A DNA stretch of 24,788 nucleotides, taken from positions 1 through 24,788 of the forward strand of contig JAAETV010000164.1 in NCBI GenBank assembly GCA_024227975.1. The letters run 5' to 3'. The stretch's first letter is position 1; the number at the start of each line of letters is the position of its first letter. Position numbers and translations under genes: made by a program. Below, in pieces: positions 14,970 to 23,199 of the stretch. Under the pieces are notes generated by a model. The model worked only from the letters and a program-made list of their open reading frames with translations. It made no database searches and was not told where the DNA came from. This DNA is from Actinomycetes bacterium. GTDB lineage: Bacteria > Actinomycetota > Acidimicrobiia > Acidimicrobiales > SZUA-35.

Positions 14970-15045
14970 GGGCAGTCCAGTACGCTCGGTATCTGGCCGT
15001 TCCTCCGCCGCCCAAGACCAGTTACCTCCCAGCCAGTAGGTGCCC

Positions 15046-16650
15046 ATGATCAGCGAGCAACTGCTCGAAGCCGTCCGAACCGCGATGAGCCAGCTCGGTG
15101 TCGACCCCCTTCCTGAGGGGGTCGTGATCGAGCGTCCGGCTCGGCGTGAACATGGGGACTGGTCGACGAACGCAGCCCTGGCCTCGGCCAAGATCGCCGG
15201 CCGCAACCCTCGACAACTCGGCGAGGAGCTGATGGCCGAGTTGGAACAAGCCGAGCTTGAACATGTCGAAAGCCTGGAGTTGGCAGGACCTGGTTTCGTC
15301 AACTTCCGGCTGAAGACATCATGGTTGCATGACCTGGTCCGAGAGGTAGTGGCCCAGGGGGAGGAGTGCTTCGGTCGTCTCGACGTCGGGGCAGGCCGGT
15401 CGGTCAACATCGAGTTCGTGTCAGCCAACCCCACCGGCCCCATCCATGCCGGAGGTGGCCGGTGGGGGGCCTACGGCGACTCCCTAGCCCGCATCTTCGA
15501 TCGCTGTGGCTTCAAGACGCACAAGGAGTTCTACATCAACGACCGAGGCGTCCAGACCAGACTGTTTGGCCAATCGCTGCTGGCTGCCAGCAAGGGCGAA
15601 GATCCACCGGCCGACGGATACGTCGGCCAGTACATCACTGATTGGGCAGCCGAGATGCCTGCCGATGCCGACCCTGTGGCCTGGGGCCTCGATCGCTCTT
15701 TGCGCGAAGCCCGCGAGGTGCTGGCCTCCATGCACGTCGAGTTCGACACCTGGTCGAGCGAGTCTGCCCTCGTCACCAGCGGAGCGGCTGATGCCACCCT
15801 GGCCGAGCTCGAGGCCAACGATCATGTCTACGTCAGCGAGGGCGCCACCTGGCTTCGCACCACCGACTTCGGCGATGACAAGGATCGGGTCCTCATCAAG
15901 TCCGACGGTGAGCTGGCCTACGTCATGCCCGACATCGCCTATCACCGGGACAAGTACAACCGAGGCGACCATCTGATCGACGTGCTCGGGGCCGACCACC
16001 ATGGCTACGTCGCCAGGATGAAGGCGGCCCTGTCCGCCCTGGGCAAGCCGGCCGACAGCTACGAAGCCATCATTGGCCAGAATGTGAAGCTGTACCGCAA
16101 CGGGGCTGAGGTCAAGCTGTCGAAACGGGCCGGCACCATGATCGAGATTCGTGACCTGATCGATGAGGTTGGTCCCGACGTGGCCCGCTTCGCCTACTTG
16201 CTCCAATCGATTGACTCACCCCAGACCATCGACCTCGACGTACTCACCGCTCACGCAGCCGAGAACCCCGTCTACTACGTCCAGTACGGCAACGCCCGGA
16301 TCCACTCCATCGGCCGTCAGGCCGTCGAGCGCTCGATCGAGCGGCGCCCCATCGATGAGGTCGACCTGTCGGTCCTCATCGACGAACGTGAACTCGAGCT
16401 GATCCGCCAGCTGAGTACCCTTCCTGAGGTGTTGGAGCTGGCCATGGCCGACCGTGCTCCTCACAAGATCACCACCTGGGTCCGGGAGCTGGCCGCCGCT
16501 TTCCATCGCTTCTACCACGATTGTCCGATCCTTCGTACCGATGTCGAGCCCGAGCGCCAACAAGCTCGGTTGTGGCTGGTCGAAGCGACCAGGATCGGTC
16601 TCGCCACCGGACTCGATCTGCTCGGGGTCAGTGCTCCCGAGCAGATGTAG
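15046..16650 (+). CDS. argS: Arginyl-tRNA synthetase
   Basis: The 534-aa class I synthetase charges tRNA-Arg with arginine in the cytoplasm. It has the N-terminal Add-1 domain, then ANPTGPIHAGGGR with the HIGH-like HAGG signature (about residue 130), a Rossmann core with LGADHHGYV, and KLSKRAGT in place of KMSKS; the DALR anticodon-binding domain follows. Its length is typical. I chose ATG 15046; GTG 15040 is in frame two codons earlier. Only a weak TAGG precedes it. TACGCT at 14981-14986 could be a -10 element giving a leader of roughly 50 nt. A tRNA-Arg gene lies 1.6 kb upstream on the other strand. argS heads the argS-lysA-hom-thrC-rho-rpmE-prfA block. Confidence 0.97.
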   Translation: MISEQLLEAVRTAMSQLGVDPLPEGVVIERPARREHGDWSTNAALASAKIAGRNPRQLGEELMAELEQAELEHVESLELAGPGFVNFRLKTSWLHDLVREVVAQGEECFGRLDVGAGRSVNIEFVSANPTGPIHAGGGRWGAYGDSLARIFDRCGFKTHKEFYINDRGVQTRLFGQSLLAASKGEDPPADGYVGQYITDWAAEMPADADPVAWGLDRSLREAREVLASMHVEFDTWSSESALVTSGAADATLAELEANDHVYVSEGATWLRTTDFGDDKDRVLIKSDGELAYVMPDIAYHRDKYNRGDHLIDVLGADHHGYVARMKAALSALGKPADSYEAIIGQNVKLYRNGAEVKLSKRAGTMIEIRDLIDEVGPDVARFAYLLQSIDSPQTIDLDVLTAHAAENPVYYVQYGNARIHSIGRQAVERSIERRPIDEVDLSVLIDERELELIRQLSTLPEVLELAMADRAPHKITTWVRELAAAFHRFYHDCPILRTDVEPERQQARLWLVEATRIGLATGLDLLGVSAPEQM

Positions 16651-16661
16651 GGAGCGGCAAG

Positions 16662-17948
16662 ATGAGTCCCATCCCCTGGTCCCTCCTTCCCGACAACGCC
16701 TCGGTCGGTCCAACCGGCCAGCTCCTGATCGGAGGCTGCGACACCCTCGACCTGGCCTATGAATTCGGCACCCCCCTCTTCATCTACGACGAAGAGCATC
16801 TTCGAGCTCGCTGTGCTGAAGCGTTCGCTGCTTTCGGCCCCAGTGCTGTCTACGCCTCAAAGGCCTTTCTCTGTCGAGCTATGGCCCAACTAGCCCACGA
16901 GGAAGGCCTCGGGATCGACGTGGCCAGCGGAGGCGAGATCTACATCTGTCTCTCGGCTGGCGTCCCCGCATCCCGCCTCGCCTTCCACGGCAACAACAAG
17001 TCGATGGCCGAGCTCCGCCATGCCATCGAGGTCGGAGTCGGACGGATCGTTGTCGATAGCTTCGACGAGCTCGACCGCCTCGATGCCCTGGCCGCGGCGG
17101 GAGTGAGTGGCGCCGATGGCGCTGCACCCAAGGTGTTGCTGAGGGTCACGCCCGGGGTCAAAGCCGAGACCCACGATTACATCGCGACGGGCCAAGACGA
17201 TTCCAAGTTCGGATTCACCGTCTCCACCGGGCTAGCGGCCACAGCGGTCGAGCGAGCCAGGGCCTCGGAATCAGTTGACCTCGTTGGGGTCCACGCCCAT
17301 ATCGGTTCCCAGGTCTTCCGGGTCGATTCTTTCGCCGCTGCGGTCGATGTCGTCGGCACATTCGCCAATCCGCTCGGCCTCGAGGAGCTGGTCGTCGGAG
17401 GTGGTCTCGGCGTGGCCTACGTCGAGGGAGAGGAAGCACCCACCATCACCCAGTGGTCCCGGATCATCGCCAAGGCCGCGGCCGACGCCGGCATCACGGC
17501 CACCATCGGTATCGAGCCGGGCCGCTCGATCGCGGCCGCTGCCGCCGTCACCTTCTACACCGTCGGCACGGTCAAGGATCTGCCTGGCATCCGAACCTAC
17601 ATCTCGGTCGACGGGGGAATGAGCGACAACCCCCGACCTGTCCTCTATGGCAGCGGCTACGAGACCTTCCTTCCCCGAGCGGTCACCGCTGATCGTGGTC
17701 TGCAAGCCCGTCTGGTCGGCAAGCACTGCGAGTCTGGTGATCTGCTGGTTCGTGAGGCGAGCCTGCCCGATGACCTCGAAGTCGGTGACGTAGTGGCCAC
17801 CCCCGTCACCGGGGCCTACGGCCACTCCATGGGATCCAACTACAACAAGATCCTCCGCCCGCCCGTCGTCTTCTGCCGCCAAGGTGATGCCCGCCTTGTT
17901 GTCCGGCGTGAAACGTACGACGATCTGCTAGCGACAGACGTCGGCTAG
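16662..17948 (+). CDS. lysA: Diaminopimelate decarboxylase
   Basis: The 428-aa PLP enzyme decarboxylates meso-diaminopimelate to L-lysine, the last step of lysine synthesis. It is a fold-type III (alanine-racemase-like) decarboxylase: VYASKAFLC holds the PLP lysine (near residue 66), then HIGSQ, GGGLGVAY, EPGRSI for phosphate binding, and CESGD with the catalytic cysteine from the second subunit. The start ATG 16662 follows AGGGAG; the frame is open back to 16521 inside argS without similarity. It begins 11 nt after argS and is probably co-transcribed with it. No lysine riboswitch is visible, nor is there room for one. Confidence 0.97.
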   Translation: MSPIPWSLLPDNASVGPTGQLLIGGCDTLDLAYEFGTPLFIYDEEHLRARCAEAFAAFGPSAVYASKAFLCRAMAQLAHEEGLGIDVASGGEIYICLSAGVPASRLAFHGNNKSMAELRHAIEVGVGRIVVDSFDELDRLDALAAAGVSGADGAAPKVLLRVTPGVKAETHDYIATGQDDSKFGFTVSTGLAATAVERARASESVDLVGVHAHIGSQVFRVDSFAAAVDVVGTFANPLGLEELVVGGGLGVAYVEGEEAPTITQWSRIIAKAAADAGITATIGIEPGRSIAAAAAVTFYTVGTVKDLPGIRTYISVDGGMSDNPRPVLYGSGYETFLPRAVTADRGLQARLVGKHCESGDLLVREASLPDDLEVGDVVATPVTGAYGHSMGSNYNKILRPPVVFCRQGDARLVVRRETYDDLLATDVG

Positions 17949-17960
17949 CGAAGTCCCCAA

Positions 17961-17966
17961 TAGGCT
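17961..17966 (+). promoter_or_regulatory. Predicted -10 element for leaderless hom transcript
   Basis: TAGGCT (TANNNT) ends 8 nt before the GTG of hom, and no Shine-Dalgarno sequence stands in the 26-nt lysA-hom gap. This is the spacing expected for a transcript starting at or next to the first codon, as is common in actinobacteria. No -35 is evident inside lysA. Confidence 0.45.
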
Positions 17967-17974
17967 CAATCCTT

Positions 17975-19258
17975 GTGAACATCGGTCTCCTGGGTTGCGG
18001 AAATGTCGGTGGAGCTCTGGTCGAGCTCCTGGCTGAGCGTCGTGAGACCATCATGGCCACGGCCGGGGTCGAGCTTGATGTGACCAGGATTGCGGTTCGC
18101 AGCACAACCAAGGAGCGCAGCACCGCACTCGACCCGTCCCTGCTGACCACTGATGCCGAAGGCGTGGTCAATGACCCGTCGATCGATCTCATCATCGAGG
18201 TGATCGGAGGCATCGAGCCGGCCCGATCCCTGATCCAGACTGCACTCAAAGCCGGCAAGTCTGTCATCACGGCCAACAAGGAGCTGTTGGCCAATGTGGG
18301 GGCCGAGCTCTACGCCACTGCCGATGCCAACGGGGTCGACCTCCTGTTCGAGGCTGCGGCCGCCGGCGCCATCCCCATCGTCAGGCCACTGCGGGAATCC
18401 CTGCTGGGTGAAGACGTGACCACCGTGATGGGGATCCTCAATGGGACCACCAACTACATCCTGACCAAGATGGCCGAAGAGGGGGCCTCCTACAGCGACG
18501 CCCTGGGCGAAGCCCAACGCCTTGGATACGCCGAGCGAGATCCGACGGCCGACGTCGAAGGGTACGACGCCGGAGCCAAGGCCGCCATCATGGCTTCCCT
18601 GGCCTTCGGTGAGAACGTGGTGGCCGGCGACGTCTACCACGAAGGTATTTCCGCGATCAGCCAGGCCGACATTGCTTTCGCCCGTCGTCTTGGCTACGAG
18701 ATCAAGCTTCTCAGTGTTGCCGACGTGGTCGCCCCGCCCGGAGAGCGGCGTGAGATAGCGGTCAGAGTCCACCCCGCCATGGTCCCGGTCTCTCACCCCT
18801 TGGCCTCGGTCCGCGACACCTTCAATGCTGTGTTCGTGGAGGGCACCTCGGCTGGTGAGCTGATGTTCTACGGTCGGGGCGCCGGTGGGGCACCGACCGC
18901 CAGTGCGGTCCTGGGCGACCTGATCGACGCCGCCACCAATCGGGTGCGGGGCACCCACCGCCCCGTCCCCAACGGTCCCCGAGCCAGGATCCGGCCCATC
19001 GATGACCTCGAGAGCGCCTATTACGTGAACATCGAGGTCGACGACGCCCCCGGTGTGCTGGCCTCGGTGGCCGGCGTATTTGGCGAGAACGACATCTCGA
19101 TCCGCTCGATGGAACAGGAAGGGCTCGGTAGCGGCGCTCGAATTGCTTTCATCACCCACCGGGGCCGGGAGCGGAACATTCAGGCCGTCCTCCAAGGCTT
19201 CCGCGACCTCGAAGTGGTCACCGACGTGCGCAGCTTCCTGCGCGTGGTCGGGGAGTGA
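17975..19258 (+). CDS. hom: Homoserine dehydrogenase
   Basis: The 427-aa NAD(P)-dependent enzyme reduces aspartate semialdehyde to homoserine, the branch to threonine and methionine. Domains: Rossmann N-terminus (NIGLLGCGNVGGAL), ITANKELLA, the catalytic domain with MGILNGTTNYILTKM and GYAERDPTADVEGYDAGAKA, and a C-terminal ACT domain from about 345 (YYVNIEVDDAPGVLASVAGVF) that commonly mediates threonine feedback. It is a stand-alone enzyme, not fused to aspartokinase. It starts at GTG 17975 with no ribosome-binding site but a TANNNT box in position for a leaderless mRNA. Its TGA overlaps the thrC GTG (GTGA). Confidence 0.97.
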   Translation: MNIGLLGCGNVGGALVELLAERRETIMATAGVELDVTRIAVRSTTKERSTALDPSLLTTDAEGVVNDPSIDLIIEVIGGIEPARSLIQTALKAGKSVITANKELLANVGAELYATADANGVDLLFEAAAAGAIPIVRPLRESLLGEDVTTVMGILNGTTNYILTKMAEEGASYSDALGEAQRLGYAERDPTADVEGYDAGAKAAIMASLAFGENVVAGDVYHEGISAISQADIAFARRLGYEIKLLSVADVVAPPGERREIAVRVHPAMVPVSHPLASVRDTFNAVFVEGTSAGELMFYGRGAGGAPTASAVLGDLIDAATNRVRGTHRPVPNGPRARIRPIDDLESAYYVNIEVDDAPGVLASVAGVFGENDISIRSMEQEGLGSGARIAFITHRGRERNIQAVLQGFRDLEVVTDVRSFLRVVGE

Positions 19259-20676
19259 CCATCCGCTACCAGTCGACCCGGGGCCAAGCCCCCGAGCTCG
19301 ACTTCGCCGGTGCCCTGCTCAGCGGGTTGGCCTCCGATGGGGGCCTCTACTGCCCGACCGAGGTCCCCCTGCTGGCCGCCATCGGTGGCCTCGACGAGCT
19401 GGCCCCAAACGCCCCATACCACGAGGTGGCGACCAAGGTCATGGGCCCCTACGTCGAAGGGTCGATCGAGCCCGACGTGTTCGCCGAATTGGTCCGCCAG
19501 TCCTACGCTGGCTTTCGTCACCCCGATGTCTGCCCGCTGGTCGAATTGGGCGACAACCAATACCTGCTCGACCTGACCAAGGGTCCGACCCTGGCCTTCA
19601 AGGACATTGCCCTCCAACTCGTCGGTCGTCTCTTCGACCACGAACTGGCCCGTCGTCATGAGCAGGTCGTCGTTGTCACCGCGACCTCAGGCGACACTGG
19701 TTCGGCCGCCATCGAAGCCCTCGCCGGCCGTCGCAATGTCGCTGCTGTCGTCCTCCACCCCCACCAGCGGGTGTCCGAAGTCCAGCGTCGCCAGATGACG
19801 ACGGTGACGGCCTCCAACATCGACAATGTCGCCGTTGAAGGCACCTTCGACGACTGCCAGAACCTGGTCAAGGCGGCATTCGCGGATACAGCCATTAGCA
19901 ACCGGTATCATCTTGCCGCCGTCAATTCGATCAACTGGGCTCGGGTCATGGCCCAAATCGTCTACTACGTGACAGCGGCCCGCTCAGTGGCCGCTGCCAT
20001 CCGTGCCCCGACCACCCCAGTTTCGTTCACGGTGCCAACCGGGAACTTCGGCAACATCCTGGCCGGTATCTACGCCAAGCGGATGGGATTGGTCGTCGAC
20101 CAGTTGGTGGTGGCCAGCAACTCCAACGACGTCCTGCCCCGGTTCTTCGAAACTGGTGTTCTGGAGGCGACAGAGGTGCTCCCGACCCTCAGCCCGAGTA
20201 TGGACATCCAGATCTCGTCGAACCTCGAGCGGCTGCTGTGGGAAGCCAGTGGCCGTGACGGGCAAGCCGTGTCCGAAGTCCTGACCGAGTTCCGGACCAC
20301 AGGCCGGGCCGAGGTGCCGGCGACCTGGACGGCCCCCATCAAGGCCGATCTCGACTGGGGTCGCGTCGATGATGACGAGACCCTGGCTGAGATAGGGCGG
20401 ATCCATGATGAGCTCGGTTTGCTGATCGATCCCCACACTGCGGTCGGCCTCTGCACAGCCCGAGCTGTCCGGCGTGACCCATCGGTCCCCATGATCGTGT
20501 TGGCCACCGCCGATCCGGCCAAGTTCCCTGATGCCGTTGAACAGGCAACCGGGGTCCGCCCCCCACTACCTCCGTTCCTGTCCGAGCTCTTCGACCGCTC
20601 GGAACGCTACGAGGTGGTGGCAAACGATCTCGCCGCCATTGCAGCCAGAGTGGCCCTCGTGCGATCCGCTCAATGA
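19255..20676 (+). CDS. thrC: Threonine synthase (long form)
   Basis: The 473-aa PLP enzyme converts O-phosphohomoserine to threonine. It begins with the threonine synthase N-terminal domain (YQSTRGQAPELDFAGALLSG), has the PLP lysine in PTLAFKDIALQL, then TATSGDTGSAA for substrate and phosphate binding, and VPTGNFGNILAG for the PLP phosphate. Its length and insertions are those of the E. coli/yeast-type enzyme; the M. tuberculosis-type enzyme is about 360 aa. Translation is coupled to hom by the GTGA overlap. The homoserine kinase gene thrB, which usually follows in actinobacteria, is absent; rho comes next after about 300 bp. Confidence 0.95.
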   Translation: MTIRYQSTRGQAPELDFAGALLSGLASDGGLYCPTEVPLLAAIGGLDELAPNAPYHEVATKVMGPYVEGSIEPDVFAELVRQSYAGFRHPDVCPLVELGDNQYLLDLTKGPTLAFKDIALQLVGRLFDHELARRHEQVVVVTATSGDTGSAAIEALAGRRNVAAVVLHPHQRVSEVQRRQMTTVTASNIDNVAVEGTFDDCQNLVKAAFADTAISNRYHLAAVNSINWARVMAQIVYYVTAARSVAAAIRAPTTPVSFTVPTGNFGNILAGIYAKRMGLVVDQLVVASNSNDVLPRFFETGVLEATEVLPTLSPSMDIQISSNLERLLWEASGRDGQAVSEVLTEFRTTGRAEVPATWTAPIKADLDWGRVDDDETLAEIGRIHDELGLLIDPHTAVGLCTARAVRRDPSVPMIVLATADPAKFPDAVEQATGVRPPLPPFLSELFDRSERYEVVANDLAAIAARVALVRSAQ

Positions 20677-20684
20677 GCGGATCG
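20662..20684 (+). terminator. Hairpin overlapping the thrC stop
   Basis: CGATCCGCTCA (20662-20672) and TGAGCGGATCG (20674-20684) are perfect 11-nt complements around a single base; in practice the stem is about 8-9 bp with a small loop. The thrC TGA (20674-20676) begins the second arm. There is no T run after it. It probably ends the lysine/threonine operon before the rho leader. Confidence 0.55.
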
Positions 20685-20974
20685 GTCTGGTCGGCGGCTG
20701 GACCTATGCGTGGCAACCAAGCGCTCTCTTGATACAGTGACCGGCGCAGGTCGGGGTGGTTCTGCTGTCGGTGTCTCCAAGCGATCGCTCACCGGTCGTG
20801 GGACATCATGTGAAGTGCAGCGGGCACCACGCCACCGGCCCCCCAGGTTCATGCGGGACATCCAACGCAGCCCGGGGGCGTAACAAACTCTTCTGTCCCC
20901 GCCATCGGGGCATTGAAGACACCAGCAGCTCTTGAGCGGCGCCCGTCCGTTCACACCCAGCAGGAGACAACCCC
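20677..20974 (+). promoter_or_regulatory. rho promoter and long 5' leader
   Basis: The 298-bp gap before rho holds a possible -10 TACAGT (20733-20738; no good -35), which would give a leader of about 230 nt, and the Cys/His-patterned mini-ORF at 20771-20935. Inside that ORF, CCCCG (20897-20901) and CGGGG (20906-20910) form a small hairpin. AGGAG lies 9-10 nt before the rho ATG. Long leaders with self-termination are known for rho genes in other bacteria, so autoregulation is plausible but not shown here. Confidence 0.45.
20771..20935 (+). CDS. Possible 54-aa leader ORF with zinc-finger-like Cys/His pattern
   Basis: A short frame in the rho leader runs from GTG 20771 (alternatives GTG 20756, 20798, 20810) to TGA 20933-20935. 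Its product contains VKCSGHHATG, then PGSCGTSNAARG, then KLFCPRHRG. Three Cys and three His fall into a C-x2-H...C...C-x2-H pattern, like the small zinc-binding motifs C..H...G..C......G...C..HG seen in actinobacterial and phage mini-proteins. Against it: third-position GC is only about 64% by my count, lower than in the neighbouring genes, and no ribosome-binding site is strong (GGGGTGG lies 11 nt before 20771). It could be a regulatory uORF for rho, a small protein or chance. Confidence 0.35.
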   Translation: MSPSDRSPVVGHHVKCSGHHATGPPGSCGTSNAARGRNKLFCPRHRGIEDTSSS

Positions 20975-22873
20975 ATGAGCGACCAACTGATTGTTGAGCG
21001 CGGCGGCCTGGAGAAGAAGGACAAGAGCGAGTTGCAGGCCATCGTCTCTGCTCTCGGCGGTTCCGCTTCCAGCCGAGCTCGCAAGGCCGATCTCATCGAC
21101 CAGATCATCGAGCTCTCCCAACAAGCCGCCCCTGGGCCCTCCAAAGAGGAGCCCTCCGACGAGGCTCCCACTGATGAGGCACCGTCGACGGCCGACACTC
21201 AGGCTGAAACCAAGCCTGAGTCAGACAGCGCCAACACCAGCGACGGAGACGGTGCTGGCGACAAGAGCCCCTCCCATCCGCCAGACGAGGGCTCCTCCGC
21301 CCCGGAGACTTCGGCAAAGGCCGACAGCGACAGCAACGAAGACTCAGATGGCGCGGCCAAGCAAGGGGCCAACAACCGTGGTGGTCGCGGCCAACGCGGA
21401 GCCCGATCTGGCCGCAAGAACTCGGCCGACTCCGGTTCCCAACATCCTGTCGGACCCGACGGCGAGCCCTTGGCCGACTGGGAGATCGAACTGGCCGACT
21501 CCAGCCAAAGCGGAGGCCAGAAGGGTGGAGGGCGAAACAAAGACCGCAACCGCGGTGACTCCAACCGAGACAGCAACCGAGACAACAACCGTGATGCCAA
21601 CCGTGATGCCAACCGGGGTGACAATCGCGACGGCAACCGGGGTGAGGGCGACACCGATCCCAACCGCCGTAGCCGCCGTCGAGGCCGGGGTCGAGGCCGC
21701 GACCGCGACGAGGCAGGCAATGATCCGATCTCGACTGAGCCCGTACCCGTCGCCGGCTCACTAGACCTGCGAGATGAGGGCTACGGCTTCCTCCGGGTCG
21801 CCGGGTACCTGCCGAGCAAGGAAGACGTCTACGTCTCGGTCAAGCAGGTTCGCCAATACGGGCTACGCAAGGGTGACCACCTCACTGGCCTGTCGCGCCC
21901 CGCCAACCGCAACGAGAAGAACCCTGGCTTCCACCAGATCGACGCCGTAAACGGCAAGCCACCGGAGGAAGCTAGGAAGCGGCCCCGATTCGACGATCTG
22001 ACCCCCCTGTTTCCCGACGAGCGCTTGGTCTTGGAGATGAGGGAGGAACCGCTGAACATGACGACCAGGATCGTTGACCTGGTGGCCCCCATCGGCAAGG
22101 GACAGCGCGGCCTCATCGTGTCACCCCCCAAGGCGGGCAAGACCACGGTGATGAAGGACATCGCCCGTGCCATCGAGACCAACAACCCCGAAGTCCGCCT
22201 CATTGTCTTGCTCCTCGACGAGCGGCCAGAAGAGGTCACCGATATGAAGCGGCATCTGCGCAATGGTGAGGTGGCGGCCTCGACCTTCGACCGTCCCCCA
22301 GAAGAGCATTGCGCCGTAGCCGAGTTGACCATCGAACGGGCCAAGCGGCTGGTCGAAGTGGGTGAAGACGTCTGTCTCATAGTTGACGGGATCACCCGCT
22401 TGTCCCGGGCCTACAACCTCACCGCCCCCCAGACGGGCCGGGCTATGTCCGGTGGGCTCGATGCCGCTGCCCTCTATCCGCCGAAGCGCTTCTTCGGCGC
22501 GGCCCGCAACCTCGAAGAAGGCGGCTCACTGACCATCCTGGCCACCGCCCTGGTCGACACCGGGTCCCGCATGGATGAGGTCATCTTCGAGGAGTTCAAG
22601 GGCACCGGCAACATGGAGCTACGCCTTGATCGCCGCCTGGCTGAGAAGCGGATCTTCCCCGCCATCGACGTCGACGGATCATCGACCCGCCACGAAGAGC
22701 TCCTATTCGACGCCAAGGAGCTCAAGCTGGCCTGGAAACTGCGACGAGTCCTATCGGCCATGGGAGAAGAAGGATCCTCGGCCGGCGGTGTCGAGATGCT
22801 CACCGAGCGCCTCGGCACGTTCAAGACCAACGCTGATTTCCTGGCCGAAATGGCCAAGACCCCGTCGGTTTAG
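20975..22873 (+). CDS. rho: Transcription termination factor Rho
   Basis: The 632-aa hexameric RNA helicase terminates transcription by loading on unstructured RNA. Domains: a Rho N-terminal helical (SAP-like) segment at about 8-48; an acidic then Arg/Asn-rich low-complexity insert from about 50 to 250; the cold-shock-like RNA-binding domain ([20 protein letters not shown]) near 268; and the RecA-type ATPase with Walker [10 protein letters not shown] (383-391), Walker [14 protein letters not shown], and the secondary RNA-binding region around [19 protein letters not shown]. coli Rho has 419 aa; the extra length is the insert, as in other actinobacteria. The start ATG has AGGAG upstream. The catalytic core appears intact. 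Confidence 0.97.
   Translation: MSDQLIVERGGLEKKDKSELQAIVSALGGSASSRARKADLIDQIIELSQQAAPGPSKEEPSDEAPTDEAPSTADTQAETKPESDSANTSDGDGAGDKSPSHPPDEGSSAPETSAKADSDSNEDSDGAAKQGANNRGGRGQRGARSGRKNSADSGSQHPVGPDGEPLADWEIELADSSQSGGQKGGGRNKDRNRGDSNRDSNRDNNRDANRDANRGDNRDGNRGEGDTDPNRRSRRRGRGRGRDRDEAGNDPISTEPVPVAGSLDLRDEGYGFLRVAGYLPSKEDVYVSVKQVRQYGLRKGDHLTGLSRPANRNEKNPGFHQIDAVNGKPPEEARKRPRFDDLTPLFPDERLVLEMREEPLNMTTRIVDLVAPIGKGQRGLIVSPPKAGKTTVMKDIARAIETNNPEVRLIVLLLDERPEEVTDMKRHLRNGEVAASTFDRPPEEHCAVAELTIERAKRLVEVGEDVCLIVDGITRLSRAYNLTAPQTGRAMSGGLDAAALYPPKRFFGAARNLEEGGSLTILATALVDTGSRMDEVIFEEFKGTGNMELRLDRRLAEKRIFPAIDVDGSSTRHEELLFDAKELKLAWKLRRVLSAMGEEGSSAGGVEMLTERLGTFKTNADFLAEMAKTPSV
21541..21652 (+). repeat. Imperfect 12-bp repeats coding N-R-D-x units in Rho
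   Basis: Within rho, units of the type aaccgagacagc and aaccgtgatgcc repeat about eight times and encode Asn-Arg-Asp/Gly-x tetrapeptides (about residues 189-226). The two adjacent aaccgtgatgcc units are exact copies. The segment is basic and polar and probably disordered, likely adding RNA affinity. Repeat number may vary between relatives. Confidence 0.8.
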
Positions 22874-22902
22874 GGCAACCTGTCCGGCACACTGGAGACG
22901 CT

Positions 22903-23178
22903 ATGAAGTCCGACATCCATCCCAACTATCGGCCCGTTGTGTTCATGGACGCAGCCGCCGAGTTCTCGTTCCTCAGCAAGTCGACCATCAAGACCGAAGA
23001 GACGATTGAGTGGGAAGACGGCAATACGTACCCCCTGGCCAAGGTCGAGATTTCATCGGCTAGCCACCCGTTCTTCACCGGTCAGATGAAGATCGTCGAC
23101 ACCGCCGGCCGGGTCGAGCGCTTCGAGCGCCGCTACGGGGGCCGTCGCAAGCGGGCGGGCTCCAGCTCCGAGGGCTGA
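22903..23178 (+). CDS. rpmE: 50S ribosomal protein L31, zinc-independent (type B)
   Basis: The 91-aa ribosomal protein starts [14 protein letters not shown] and has the type-B block [28 protein letters not shown] and [14 protein letters not shown]. It has no cysteines, so it lacks the Zn-binding CxxC motifs of type-A L31. The last 13 residues ([13 protein letters not shown]) are a basic/Ser tail. GGAG lies 6 nt before the ATG. It sits 29 bp after rho, the housekeeping L31 position in actinobacteria, although type-B copies are elsewhere often zinc-starvation paralogues. No Zur-like palindrome is visible upstream. Confidence 0.93.
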   Translation: MKSDIHPNYRPVVFMDAAAEFSFLSKSTIKTEETIEWEDGNTYPLAKVEISSASHPFFTGQMKIVDTAGRVERFERRYGGRRKRAGSSSEG

Positions 23179-23199
23179 CCGTCGGTCGATGAACCAGCG

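Noticed and set aside
14355..15443. 362-aa antisense frame across the HNH and argS genes
   Set aside because: It covers two genes with clear family motifs on the other strand, is Ser/Arg-rich and shows no domain; typical high-GC shadow.
16521..16661. N-terminal extension of lysA into argS
   Set aside because: The extension is Arg/Ser-rich and unlike any decarboxylase; the ATG at 16662 has AGGGAG upstream and leaves the usual N-terminus.
16651..16661. Lysine riboswitch before lysA
   Set aside because: Only 11 nt separate argS and lysA, so there is no room for a structured leader.
21105..21761. Arg/Cys/Gly-rich frame antisense to the rho insert
   Set aside because: It is a mirror of the NRD-repeat coding region and has no independent support.
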